DNA of 28,494 nucleotides from JBLMZW01 sp050259035 (GCA_050259035.1 JBLMZW010000048.1:1-28494), one strand, 5' to 3'; positions 1 to 7,799 are shown, counted from the stretch's first letter. Notes: generated from the sequence alone by a model not told the origin. Program-made: numbers and translations.

Positions 1-942
1 ATGGTTTATGTATTCAACATTATAGGAGGCTATGGCGGGGTTGTTGTGCATGAATTCGTATAACCGGTTGCCGCCTACCGCGAAGGTGTAGGCCATTTTG
101 CCGGGATCAATCTGCTTCTTATTACCGGTTACCTGGCCCGCTTCCCACATATCCACGTAAGAGTCCACCAGCATCTCGGTATGAACTCCCAGGTCTTTAA
201 GATCAGACTTGGCAATCAATGACCCCAGGGCATTGGGCATGCCGCCGATACCCAGCTGAATACAGCACCCATCCCTTATATGTTCCATTACGTGCTGAGC
301 GATTCTGGTGTCAGTTTCACTGGGCTGCGGAACCGGTGCATCCAGTAAATCTGGGTTTTCTCCTTCTACCACATGGGTAACCTGCGATATATGTATCCGT
401 TCCTTGCTTCCACCCAGGCAGACCGGAAGTTTATTATTAATCTCAATAATAACCAGGTCGGCATGGGTCAAGGAAGTGTAACTGGATGAGTTATGCAGCC
501 CGAAGTTGAAAAATCCGTTTTCATCCATGGGGCATGCTTGAATTATCGATACATTCCTATGCGGAGTTCCCACCAGAGGCGGGTCATTTAATACGTCATC
601 ATAGTAACGCTCGCACTCACTGTATAAAATGGGGTTATAGAAAACGTTGCCCAGGTATTGCTGCAGGGCTCGGCTTACCGGGCTGAAATGAAAGTCGTTA
701 TAGGTAAACACTTCCCCCTGAGGATCGTTGGTTAAAACCTCCGGTATAGGCGGCAAAGTGACCGCCGCCAGAATAACAATATCTTGCAGCTCGTCTTTTC
801 TGGCCGCCAGGGCCTTATCACATAAGACGGGCTTCCCGTTAAAGAATCCATAGTCAATCCATGAACCGGATCTTATGTTCTTAACCGCCTCTTCGGCGGT
901 ACAGGTTTTACTTTTCAACATGGTTAAAAAATCTCTTGCCAA
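1..942 (-). CDS. Acetyl-CoA hydrolase/transferase family CoA-transferase (3' part cut by the window edge)
   Basis: The visible 314 codons match the N-terminal two thirds of the 4-hydroxybutyrate/butyryl-CoA:acetate CoA-transferase family, which moves CoA between acyl groups and acetate during fatty-acid oxidation or fermentation. Family marks are a PMDENGFFNFG segment, a GIGGMPNA glycine-rich CoA-binding loop, and GVHTEM, whose Glu is expected to form the glutamyl-CoA thioester. The start is TTG at 942, with GGGAGGG about eight bases upstream; an in-frame ATG at 921 is the alternative. It lies 107 nt after a paralogous CoA-transferase in the same operon, so the pair is probably an old tandem duplication. 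Substrate preference cannot be read from sequence. The C-terminal domain is outside the window. Confidence 0.88.
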   Translation of the reverse strand, partial: MARDFLTMLKSKTCTAEEAVKNIRSGSWIDYGFFNGKPVLCDKALAARKDELQDIVILAAVTLPPIPEVLTNDPQGEVFTYNDFHFSPVSRALQQYLGNVFYNPILYSECERYYDDVLNDPPLVGTPHRNVSIIQACPMDENGFFNFGLHNSSSYTSLTHADLVIIEINNKLPVCLGGSKERIHISQVTHVVEGENPDLLDAPVPQPSETDTRIAQHVMEHIRDGCCIQLGIGGMPNALGSLIAKSDLKDLGVHTEMLVDSYVDMWEAGQVTGNKKQIDPGKMAYTFAVGGNRLYEFMHNNPAIASYNVEYINH

Positions 943-971
943 GGCTATGCCCTCCCTTCAAAATAAACCAT

Positions 972-1012
972 GATTCCTTGGGTATAAGTTTCAGGTCCCT
1001 GAGCTGGGAATC
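972..1012 (-). other. Inverted repeat between the two CoA-transferase genes
   Basis: GATTCC (972-977) pairs with GGAATC (1007-1012). Inside it TCAGG (991-995) faces CCTGA (998-1002). No T-tract follows on the minus strand, so it is not a convincing terminator. It could be a processing or stability element in the 107-nt spacer. Confidence 0.3.
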
Positions 1013-1049
1013 TTACTGTAGGGCAAAGGCCATAATCTAGCAGCATATA

Positions 1050-2372
1050 TTAGGGCAAGTATTTAAGCCTTCTAGCTTCGGACCGCAGCCAGTCTCTATA
1101 ATCCGGGTGCGCGATGTTAATCAATTCTTCCAGCCGCTTGCGCATGTTCTGTCCTTTCAGGTAAGCTATCCCGTACTCGGTGACCACGTATTGCACATCA
1201 TTGCGGGTGGTGGTAACCATAGAGCCCGGAGTGAGAGTGGGAACTATTTTAGACTTAACTTCTCCGGATTTATCAGTATAGGTAGAATACAGAGCCAGGA
1301 AGGCTTTGCCTCCTTTAGACCGCCAGGCTCCTTCCACGAAGTCAGACTGCCCCCCGGTCCCGGAATACTGCATGGTGCCGACAGCCTCCGATGCGCATTG
1401 CCCGGTCAAATCAACTTCCAGGGTGGAGTTGATGGCTACTACGTTGTCATTCAAACCAATAACATAGGGGTCATTAACATACTTCGAACTGTGCATCTCT
1501 ACCATGGGGTTCTCATTCATGAAGTTGTAGAGTTCCTTGCTCCCCAAGGCAAAACTTCCGACCCATTTCAGCGGCATATAGTTTTTGGCCTTGCAGGTTA
1601 TTACTCCTTTTTTATAGAGGTCCAGCATGCTGTCACATAACATCTCCGAGTGTATTCCCAGATCCTTTTTGTTTTCCAAGAATTTAGCCACCGCGTTCGG
1701 CATTCCCCCTATGCCCAGTTGAACGCAGGCCCCGTCATCCACTTTCTCCGCTATGTATTGTCCGATCAGTTCATCCTCTTTGGTAACCGGTATTTCCGGC
1801 AGTTCAACCAATGGTATGTTATTCTCCACCACCACATCAACTTCAGAGATATGGAAGTGGTTATTGCCGTAGGTGCGGGGCATATTCTCATTTACTTCTA
1901 AGAAAATTTTGCACTGGCGCCGGGCCATGGATTCCCGGGTCATTCCCCAGATAAAATCCGGGTTGGTTCCGGTGCTGAAAAACCCGTTTTTATCCATCGG
2001 CGATACTGTCATCATAAAAACCGTGGCGTCCCGGCATTCTCCCGCTATGTTAGGGCCTTCCCAGAGCCGGTGGGGAGTATAGGTGAACAGCCCCTCCCGT
2101 ATAAACCATCGGGAAATCGGGCCGGCATATAAAATCTCCATCAGGCCTTTGTTAGCGATTTCCGGGTTGTGCATCTCCAGGGGTCTGACATCCAGGGCGC
2201 TTATAAAGTTGACATTCTTAACCTCATCCTTAAGCATGCGGCGGGCTAAGGCGTTTATTAAGGCCGGGGGCTGTCCGTTCGCCAGCGGGACTATGACCCC
2301 ATTACCATCCTGGATTTTTGCTGCAGCATCATCGGGCGACACCAGTTTGCTTCGATATAGCTCATTCCACAT
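1050..2372 (-). CDS. Acetyl-CoA hydrolase/transferase family CoA-transferase (butyryl-CoA:acetate or 4-hydroxybutyrate CoA-transferase type)
   Basis: A 440-residue protein, the normal full length for this family of cytoplasmic CoA-transferases. The glycine-rich CoA loop GIGGMPNA is at about residues 220-227. GIHSEM follows, with Glu243 the expected thioester-forming nucleophile. A conserved TEYGIAYLKG segment is near residue 400. ATG at 2372 follows a good GAGGAGGT site. It starts 35 nt after the stop of the acyl-CoA dehydrogenase gene, which supports one transcript. In that context it probably activates a fatty or branched acid with acetyl-CoA, or releases acetate from the end product. The real acyl substrate is not determined. 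Confidence 0.93.
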   Translation of the reverse strand: MWNELYRSKLVSPDDAAAKIQDGNGVIVPLANGQPPALINALARRMLKDEVKNVNFISALDVRPLEMHNPEIANKGLMEILYAGPISRWFIREGLFTYTPHRLWEGPNIAGECRDATVFMMTVSPMDKNGFFSTGTNPDFIWGMTRESMARRQCKIFLEVNENMPRTYGNNHFHISEVDVVVENNIPLVELPEIPVTKEDELIGQYIAEKVDDGACVQLGIGGMPNAVAKFLENKKDLGIHSEMLCDSMLDLYKKGVITCKAKNYMPLKWVGSFALGSKELYNFMNENPMVEMHSSKYVNDPYVIGLNDNVVAINSTLEVDLTGQCASEAVGTMQYSGTGGQSDFVEGAWRSKGGKAFLALYSTYTDKSGEVKSKIVPTLTPGSMVTTTRNDVQYVVTEYGIAYLKGQNMRKRLEELINIAHPDYRDWLRSEARRLKYLP

Positions 2373-2407
2373 ACCTTTTTACCTCCTCAAAATAGTTTTA
2401 ATAGGGC

Positions 2408-3652
2408 CTACTCGAATATTTTTTCGCCCTCGGCGTAAGCGTTGGCACAGTCAAATTCACAGTTACGCTTATTGGTGGCTAGTATTTCTTTTTCTCTTTC
2501 CTTATACCATTCGAGTTGGGTAATCAGACTCATGATTTCGTTGCTGCCGACCCAAATCATTGACAGCCTCATATCACGCAAGATTTTTTCGATCGGATAA
2601 ACGTCAGTATAGCCGATACCCCCCATACACTGCATGGAAAGGTTTACAACATCCCAGGACTGCTCGGTTACGAACTTTTTGGCCTGGGAGACCATACGCC
2701 GGGCCCGGTTGGGATGAACCCCGGCATCAATGGCCCGCGCGGTGCAGTAAATCATACTGCGGCAGGAGTCGAGCTTCATTACAGCATCGGCGATTTTAAA
2801 GCTTACTCCTTCGAAGTTCTTAATCTGAGTGCCAAAGGCTTTACGGTGAGCGGTATAATCGGTGGCCACTTCTAAAGCGGGCCGAACCGCACCTATGGTC
2901 ATAGCCGCGGTGCCTAACCTCTCGGGAATCATCATGGGATAGAAAATCTTGGTGGCCCCGTTGACCTCACCCAGGATATTAGAGGCCGGTACTCGGACGT
3001 CCTCTAATACCAGACGGGCGGTTCCGCCTCCCCGGCATCCCATAAGGCCATAAAGGTATTTGGTCTTAACCCCGGCATCCCGGTCCACAATAAAACAGGT
3101 CATGGATTTATTGGGCGGTCCGTTGGGATCGGTCTTCGCGTATACCAGGAAGAAATCGGCCCCTTCGCCCCCCACGATGAACCGTTTCTGCCCGTTTAAA
3201 ATATAATGGTCTCCGTCTTTGACCGCAGTGGTGGTGGCTCCGAAAAAGTCGGATCCTCCACGTGGTTCAGTGAGACACTCCGCGGAAAACTTTTCCCCGG
3301 CCAGGAGGGGTTTAACATACTTTTCTTTCATTTCTTCCGATCCATAGTTGGAGATAGCTTCGCAGACGATGTCCGCCCCTACCCCCCAGACACAGCCGAA
3401 TATGTATCCGGGAACACAGATTTCCTCCGCTACTATAGTATCTTCAACCCAGCCCAGTCCACGCCCGCCATATTTTTTAGGAATACGAATGCCTAAGAGG
3501 TTGCGGCGTCCGCACTCCTGTAAAAACTCCTTCGGGAACTTGATTTTATCCGCGTCCATATCCAGAATGTAATCCCGGGTAACCCATTTCGCCATTTCCC
3601 GGGCTTCATCCCGTAAAGCTAACTGTTCCGGAGTCATTAAAAAATCAAACAT
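2408..3652 (-). CDS. Acyl-CoA dehydrogenase with a helix-G catalytic glutamate
   Basis: An FAD-dependent acyl-CoA dehydrogenase of 414 residues, which introduces the alpha-beta double bond and passes electrons to an electron-transfer flavoprotein. It has the N-terminal helical domain, the flavin-binding TEPRGGSD motif near residue 130, and the RKAFGTQI segment. The usual C-terminal catalytic Glu (E-G-T motif) is replaced by V-G-S (Val368), while a Glu occurs in PERLG (Glu244). Isovaleryl-CoA and long-chain acyl-CoA dehydrogenases keep their base at that helix-G position, so the enzyme is probably active with a relocated base. ATG at 3652 is chosen because AAGGAG lies seven bases upstream; the GTG at 3661 overlaps that site. 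First gene of the minus operon with the two CoA-transferases. Confidence 0.92.
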   Translation of the reverse strand: MFDFLMTPEQLALRDEAREMAKWVTRDYILDMDADKIKFPKEFLQECGRRNLLGIRIPKKYGGRGLGWVEDTIVAEEICVPGYIFGCVWGVGADIVCEAISNYGSEEMKEKYVKPLLAGEKFSAECLTEPRGGSDFFGATTTAVKDGDHYILNGQKRFIVGGEGADFFLVYAKTDPNGPPNKSMTCFIVDRDAGVKTKYLYGLMGCRGGGTARLVLEDVRVPASNILGEVNGATKIFYPMMIPERLGTAAMTIGAVRPALEVATDYTAHRKAFGTQIKNFEGVSFKIADAVMKLDSCRSMIYCTARAIDAGVHPNRARRMVSQAKKFVTEQSWDVVNLSMQCMGGIGYTDVYPIEKILRDMRLSMIWVGSNEIMSLITQLEWYKEREKEILATNKRNCEFDCANAYAEGEKIFE

Positions 3653-3685
3653 TGGCTTCACTCCTTTTTCTAATTCGATGCCAGA

Positions 3686-3701
3686 CAGTCATTGTTGACT
3701 G
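3686..3701 (-). other. Hairpin in the leader of the acyl-CoA dehydrogenase operon
   Basis: CAGTCA-TTGT-TGACTG is a perfect six-base-pair inverted repeat about 35 bases upstream of the ATG at 3652, inside the predicted leader of roughly 140 nt. It has no T-tract. Its role is unknown. Confidence 0.4.
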
Positions 3702-3775
3702 ATCCTTTTCCCCCCTCCCGCTTATGAAACTTCCCTTCTTAATAACTGCACTGGTCGGCTGGATATACAACTTCT

Positions 3776-3820
3776 ATTACGATCTATTGCGTTATGTAAT
3801 AATTGTATTACATACGTAAT
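3776..3820. promoter_or_regulatory. Phased operator array in the divergent promoter region
   Basis: Half-sites related to ATTAC/GTAAT begin at 3776, 3786 (ATTGC variant), 3796, 3807 and 3816, about one helical turn apart. The clearest dyad is ATTAC-N4-GTAAT at 3807-3820. It lies between the predicted -35 and -10 of the acyl-CoA dehydrogenase promoter. An overlapping wider dyad, TATGTAAT-N6-ATTACATA, covers 3794-3815. The divergent gene encodes an XRE-type DNA-binding protein, the natural candidate to bind here. Confidence 0.6.
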
Positions 3821-3830
3821 AAAATGTCAC
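3802..3830 (-). promoter_or_regulatory. Predicted sigma-A promoter of the acyl-CoA dehydrogenase/CoA-transferase operon
   Basis: Read on the minus strand: -35 GTGACA (3830-3825), a 17-base spacer, and -10 TACAAT (3807-3802), each one mismatch from consensus. The spacer contains the ATTAC-N4-GTAAT operator, so a bound repressor would block polymerase directly. The predicted start is near 3795. Confidence 0.6.
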
Positions 3831-3839
3831 TTGTTTGAA

Positions 3840-3868
3840 TTGCCCATCCACGGTAAATGCTTTAAAAT
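3840..3868 (+). promoter_or_regulatory. Predicted promoter of the XRE regulator gene
   Basis: TTGCCC (3840-3845), a 17-base spacer, and TAAAAT (3863-3868). The predicted start near 3875 coincides with the second operator. A competing -10 (TATAAT at 3937-3942) lies nearer the gene but lacks a good -35 and would leave a leader of only about 14 nt. Confidence 0.45.
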
Positions 3869-3874
3869 CGAGTT

Positions 3875-3888
3875 ATTACACCTGTAAT
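3875..3888. promoter_or_regulatory. Second ATTAC-N4-GTAAT operator
   Basis: A perfect dyad, with matching flanks that extend it to TTATTAC-ACCT-GTAATAA (3873-3890). It sits just downstream of the predicted regulator promoter, the position expected for autorepression. Confidence 0.6.
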
Positions 3889-3962
3889 AATAACCGTGCT
3901 TAATTTACCTTATGGTGTCTGAGCATTTCGCAGTTATATAATGCTAATAGGAAAGGATCATT

Positions 3963-4430
3963 ATGGGTTTTAAAGAGATAGGGAAAAAAATACAACAGGG
4001 CCGTGAGGAAAAGGGGTACAGCCAGGAACAGCTGGCACGTATGATTGGCTGTTCCCAGTCCGCTCTGTCCAATTACGAGAAGGGCAAGCGGCGTCTCTAC
4101 CTGTCTCAATTGGAACAGCTGGCCCAGGTCCTGGATCAGCCTATTGAGTATTTTATGGAGACTCGAACTACAGAGGAACATAAGCCGGGAATCGAGGATC
4201 AGGATAAGGATTTGCTAAGGCTGTTGAATGAGTTTTACGGCCTTAATCAATCGGAGCGACAGAGTGTTCTGGATTTTATTCAGTTTATCCGGTGGCGAAG
4301 GAATAAGGAGGTCTCTGCTATTGATAAGCCTGGAACTAACCCGCGAGCAGAAGAAGTGGGTGGAGACAGCCCGCGGAGTGGTAAAAGAAGAGATAAGTCC
4401 GCGGGCCCTGGAACTAGATCAAAAAGGTGA
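3963..4430 (+). CDS. XRE-family (Cro/CI-type helix-turn-helix) transcriptional regulator
   Basis: A 155-residue cytoplasmic DNA-binding protein. Residues about 5-62 form an HTH_3 domain: the GYSQEQLARMIGCSQSALSN stretch is the helix-turn-helix and is followed by YEKGKRRL. Residues 80-115 look like a helical dimerisation segment. AAAGGA precedes the ATG at a normal distance. The last 36 codons overlap the next gene in another frame and give a charged, low-complexity tail (from SAIDKPGTN), so the functional protein may really end near residue 118. It probably represses itself and the divergent dehydrogenase/CoA-transferase operon through the ATTAC-N4-GTAAT sites. The inducer is unknown; an acyl-CoA is a reasonable guess, but no ligand domain is recognisable. 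Confidence 0.85.
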   Translation: MGFKEIGKKIQQGREEKGYSQEQLARMIGCSQSALSNYEKGKRRLYLSQLEQLAQVLDQPIEYFMETRTTEEHKPGIEDQDKDLLRLLNEFYGLNQSERQSVLDFIQFIRWRRNKEVSAIDKPGTNPRAEEVGGDSPRSGKRRDKSAGPGTRSKR

Positions 4431-5469
4431 TGCCGAGTTCGATTGGGCACCGGTTAAGGCTCTGGCTGAATGTAACCTGGTATGCCCGACCGTCCCCCGT
4501 GAATATGGCGGTCCTGGCCTGGGGCATTTGACCACCGCGATAGTCATGGAGGAAATCGCTGCTGGCTGTGCTGGAGTAGCCGCTGTGGTGGCTGCTAATA
4601 TGCACGCCGCCGCGCCAATTATCCTGGCCGGCACTGAATATCAGAAAGAGACTTTTTTAGTCCCGCTGGTTTTGCCCGAACCATCGGTGGCTTCCTTTGC
4701 CCTGACTGAGCCGGAGGCCGGTTCTGATGTGGAGTCAATTAACGCATTCGCTCAGTTCGAGAACCATAAATACAGATTAACCGGGCGCAAGGATTTTGTC
4801 CTTAACGCCTCGGTAGCTAAATTCATTTCCGTTTTTGCCGCCACCACCCACCAGCAGAAGCGCTCATCGATGCGGGCTTTTATAGTGCCTAATCCCTCCT
4901 CCGGGCTGGTCATTGGGCAGAACCGCAGGAAAGCAGGTATTCGCTATGCTAACACTTCCGAATTGATCCTGGATGGGGTGGAGATTCCTGAAAGAAATGT
5001 TATTGGCGGGGATAAAGCGGGCAGTGGGTATCTTCTCCTGACCCAGGCTTTTGACCGGGGCCGGGCCCTGGTGGGGGCTATTGCGGTTGGGATAGCCCGG
5101 GCCGCTTATGAGATGGCTCTAGATTTTGCCCGGGAGAGAATCCAATTCGGCAAACCCATCATCGAGCATCAGTCGGTAGCATTCGCCCTGGCGGATATGG
5201 CAACCAAAATCGAACTGGCCCGCCTGATCACCTGGAAAGCCTGCTGGCTTATAGATCAGGACCAGGACTACACCACCGCTTCTTCCATGGCCAAGCTGGT
5301 CACCAGTCAAGTGGCCCAGGAAGTCACCTGCCAGGCGGCGGATATACTGGGTTCCAGAGGCTATCTGGCCAATAGCCTGGCGGATAAACTGGTCCGGGAT
5401 GCCCGGGTTCTATCCACCATCGAAGGGACTAATCAGATTCAGAGAGCCATTATAGCTTCCCTATTATGA
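4321..5469 (+). CDS. Acyl-CoA dehydrogenase, short/medium-chain type
   Basis: A 382-residue FAD enzyme that oxidises an acyl-CoA at the alpha-beta position. The start is TTG at 4321, nine bases after AAGGAGG; longer readings run into the regulator gene and add no family sequence. It shows TEPEAGSD in the flavin-binding middle domain, RIQFGKPI in the C-terminal domain, and a terminal IEGTNQIQ whose Glu368 is the canonical base. The helix-G position carries Arg, so its active site is of the ordinary medium-chain type, unlike the divergent dehydrogenase. The first 110 nt overlap the regulator gene in another frame, which implies translational coupling. Its stop overlaps the convergent SGNH gene by six bases. 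Confidence 0.92.
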   Translation: MISLELTREQKKWVETARGVVKEEISPRALELDQKGDAEFDWAPVKALAECNLVCPTVPREYGGPGLGHLTTAIVMEEIAAGCAGVAAVVAANMHAAAPIILAGTEYQKETFLVPLVLPEPSVASFALTEPEAGSDVESINAFAQFENHKYRLTGRKDFVLNASVAKFISVFAATTHQQKRSSMRAFIVPNPSSGLVIGQNRRKAGIRYANTSELILDGVEIPERNVIGGDKAGSGYLLLTQAFDRGRALVGAIAVGIARAAYEMALDFARERIQFGKPIIEHQSVAFALADMATKIELARLITWKACWLIDQDQDYTTASSMAKLVTSQVAQEVTCQAADILGSRGYLANSLADKLVRDARVLSTIEGTNQIQRAIIASLL

Positions 5470-6747
5470 CCCACCGGTCAGTTCAATCAGTTGGGTGCGC
5501 CTGGTTTCGAACAACTGGTTAGCTAAAGCCTCATTGCCATTATCTATTAGATGGACCGAGTCATGAAAATACCAGGGCTGCATGGTGTTCTGCATATCCA
5601 GGCAGTCCAGACCGTGTTCTTCACATAAATCCTGCAGTCTTTTCGAGTTAGCCCGCCACTCACTGTGGGGCAAGGCTTTATACTTGTCCAAAAGCGTCTG
5701 GTTAACCGGGGATAAGAATACTATCGCCGGGGTGTCCTTCTCTTCTATCAGATTCAGTGATTTATCCAGGTAGCGGTAAGCAATATTCTCTTCATTGAGT
5801 GGTTTGACTGAGAATACCTTTTGCAGGTGCTCTACTTCAGCCTTGCCCCAGGGGAATTCAGTATAAGGTTTATACATATTTTCCGGCCGGTCTTTAGGTG
5901 CGGTTACTGTTCCGGCCGGGGCCAATTCGTCCGGGGAAACTGCGGCCTGCTCCTGTTTGGATTTAGTCAGAGGTTTACCCAGGAGTTCCTCCATGTGCTG
6001 CAGTAGAATATCTGCCGGGTGCCCGCCAAAGAGGTAGGTATTTATCTCCTGACGATAACGGTAAAGATTCCAGTGGTTTAATAGGTTGGTAGTCAGCCAC
6101 CCTTCGATTCCCTTGGTATTTTCGGTACCGGTTTTCTTAGTTGGCTGGACCTGAGTAACTTTGGTGTCCTGTTCCGCTTCGTTGGCCGTTTGATTGGTTA
6201 TATTGGCGATCCTTAGTTCTTTTCGTTCTTGTGAAGAAAACATATTCGGATAAACCTGGGGAAACATAATCGGATTTTTATTGATCTCTTCGGAAAAGAA
6301 GGGATAGCTTACATTCATGATAATCAGATCAGCGGCATGGTTTTCGGCCAGTTTTTTCACCACCGCGTATTTATCCGCTTCCCGCGCCCCGCCGATTCCG
6401 AAATTAAATACCCGGATGTTTCGCGATCTTAGAACCGGATCACTGTTAATCCTTTTTTGCAGGTAGCCGGGAATGGTGCTCTCACCGGTGGGCACCGCCG
6501 CACCGCGAATAACTGAGTCTCCAACCACCGCCACGCGAAAGCCGGGGCTGTTTTTAATGGCCTTGTACTGGCGGTCAAAATCCACGCTGGTAAGTTTATA
6601 CCCGAAGCGATAATTGGATTTAAACGGGGCCGGTCCGGCGAAGTATCGCCCCACCCAAACATCAACCAGGATAAGCACGATTATTGTTGTTAAGGCCGTT
6701 ATAATCCATTGAGTCCTGTTAGTCATTGCAGCACAACAAACCGGCAT
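5464..6747 (-). CDS. Membrane-anchored SGNH/GDSL-type hydrolase-like protein
   Basis: A 427-residue protein with one N-terminal membrane helix (about residues 13-32) and the rest presumably outside the cell. VVGDSV near residues 74-79 is SGNH block I with Ser78 as nucleophile. FGIGG at 116-120 supplies the block II Gly. DLIIMNVS at 140-147 resembles block III with Asn. DSVH at 396-399 gives the catalytic Asp and His of block V. A charged, Gln/Thr-rich stretch separates the conserved blocks. Such proteins often remove or transfer acyl groups on cell-wall or surface polysaccharides; the substrate here is unknown. Neither ATG 6747 nor in-frame ATG 6726 has a clear ribosome site. It is the last gene of the cwlD-amrA-amrS run, 41 nt after amrS. 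Confidence 0.75.
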   Translation of the reverse strand: MPVCCAAMTNRTQWIITALTTIIVLILVDVWVGRYFAGPAPFKSNYRFGYKLTSVDFDRQYKAIKNSPGFRVAVVGDSVIRGAAVPTGESTIPGYLQKRINSDPVLRSRNIRVFNFGIGGAREADKYAVVKKLAENHAADLIIMNVSYPFFSEEINKNPIMFPQVYPNMFSSQERKELRIANITNQTANEAEQDTKVTQVQPTKKTGTENTKGIEGWLTTNLLNHWNLYRYRQEINTYLFGGHPADILLQHMEELLGKPLTKSKQEQAAVSPDELAPAGTVTAPKDRPENMYKPYTEFPWGKAEVEHLQKVFSVKPLNEENIAYRYLDKSLNLIEEKDTPAIVFLSPVNQTLLDKYKALPHSEWRANSKRLQDLCEEHGLDCLDMQNTMQPWYFHDSVHLIDNGNEALANQLFETRRTQLIELTGGS

Positions 6748-6788
6748 CTATATTAATAGCGAGCCGGGATCTCCTATTAATCCTATAT

Positions 6789-7787
6789 TTAGTTTACTAT
6801 AGAAACCGTTTCTCCGCAGTTCATACACTGGCGGCGGTCCAGATTTTCCACCTGAATCCGGTACCCTTCCCTCTTGACCAGGGTGGCGCCGCAATTATGG
6901 CACCGGGTATCATTGTTAAAACCGGGAGCGTTGCCTACGTACACGTATTTTAGGTGGGCCCGGGCTGCTTCCTGAGCCATGGTTAAAGCCGGTAACGGGG
7001 TGGGCGGCCGGTTGAAATTATAGGCCGGATGATAACGAGAAAGGTGTAAGGGTATTTCGGGGTTTATTGAAGCCAGCCAACTGGCCAGGCCCTCGATTTC
7101 CTCAGGACGGTCATTCTCTTCAGGAATAATAAGATTGGTTACCTCGACATGAACCCGGCTGGCACAAAATTCGATGGTCTCTTTTACCGGCTCCAGGCGG
7201 CCTTTACAGTTGGTGAGATAGAAACGCTCGTTAAAGGATTTTAGATCAATATTTACCGCATCGATCCAGGGAATCAGCTCTTTTAAGGGCCCGGGATTGA
7301 TATAGCCGTTGGTAACCAGAACATTCTGCATTCCTTTTTCCTTGATCATAGGCGCTGTATCATGGACATATTCATACCACATGAAGGGCTCATTATAGGT
7401 GTAGGCCAGACCAATTGAATCATCCTTCTTGCACTCAACTGCCAGGGCAGTCATTTGCTCCGGACTTATATAGCGGGTGGGGCATTCACCGTGGGCAATC
7501 TGGTGGTTCTGGCAGAATCCGCAGGACAGATTGCATCCGAGGGTGCCGGCGGAAAGGATCATATGCCCGGGGTAAAAATGATAAAGCGGCTTTTTTTCGA
7601 TCGGGTCCAGGGCTACCGATGAAACCTCGCCGTAGTTTGTGGCATATAAAGTCCCGGCATCATTGATCCGAACCCGGCAGACCCCCCTTTTATCCGGCTC
7701 AATACGGCAATTCTGCGGGCAAACGTGACACCGAGCTGTTTCTCCGTCAAGTTTTTCGTAGAACAATACTTCTTTTTTCATATTCAT
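6789..7787 (-). CDS. amrS: AmmeMemoRadiSam system radical SAM enzyme
   Basis: A 332-residue radical S-adenosylmethionine protein related to pyruvate-formate-lyase activators. Cys85, Cys89 and Cys92 form the CX3CX2C motif for the 4Fe-4S cluster. An N-terminal cysteine group (C20, C23, C27, C37) and a C-terminal zinc-ribbon-like set (C296, C299, C321, C324) complete the layout typical of this family. It starts 12 nt after the stop of the MEMO-AMMECR1 gene, the partner that defines the three-part AmmeMemoRadiSam association known from comparative genomics. The reaction and the protein or small-molecule substrate are not established. The upstream ribosome site is weak (AGGG), consistent with coupled translation. 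Confidence 0.92.
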   Translation of the reverse strand: MNMKKEVLFYEKLDGETARCHVCPQNCRIEPDKRGVCRVRINDAGTLYATNYGEVSSVALDPIEKKPLYHFYPGHMILSAGTLGCNLSCGFCQNHQIAHGECPTRYISPEQMTALAVECKKDDSIGLAYTYNEPFMWYEYVHDTAPMIKEKGMQNVLVTNGYINPGPLKELIPWIDAVNIDLKSFNERFYLTNCKGRLEPVKETIEFCASRVHVEVTNLIIPEENDRPEEIEGLASWLASINPEIPLHLSRYHPAYNFNRPPTPLPALTMAQEAARAHLKYVYVGNAPGFNNDTRCHNCGATLVKREGYRIQVENLDRRQCMNCGETVSIVN

Positions 7788-7799
7788 AACCCTAAATCA

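Noticed and set aside
3653..3661. GTG start at 3661 for the first acyl-CoA dehydrogenase
   Set aside because: It overlaps its own AAGGAG site; ATG 3652 is correctly spaced.
3776..3888. A short CRISPR-like repeat array
   Set aside because: The repeats are five-base half-sites with dyad symmetry and no spacers of regular length; an operator region explains them.
4228..4320. An upstream ATG start for the second acyl-CoA dehydrogenase
   Set aside because: It would add 31 residues encoded within the regulator gene; TTG 4321 has an excellent ribosome site and gives the normal family length.
5464..5469. A frameshift or error at the convergent gene ends
   Set aside because: A six-base overlap of convergent stops is normal, and both proteins have plausible C-termini.
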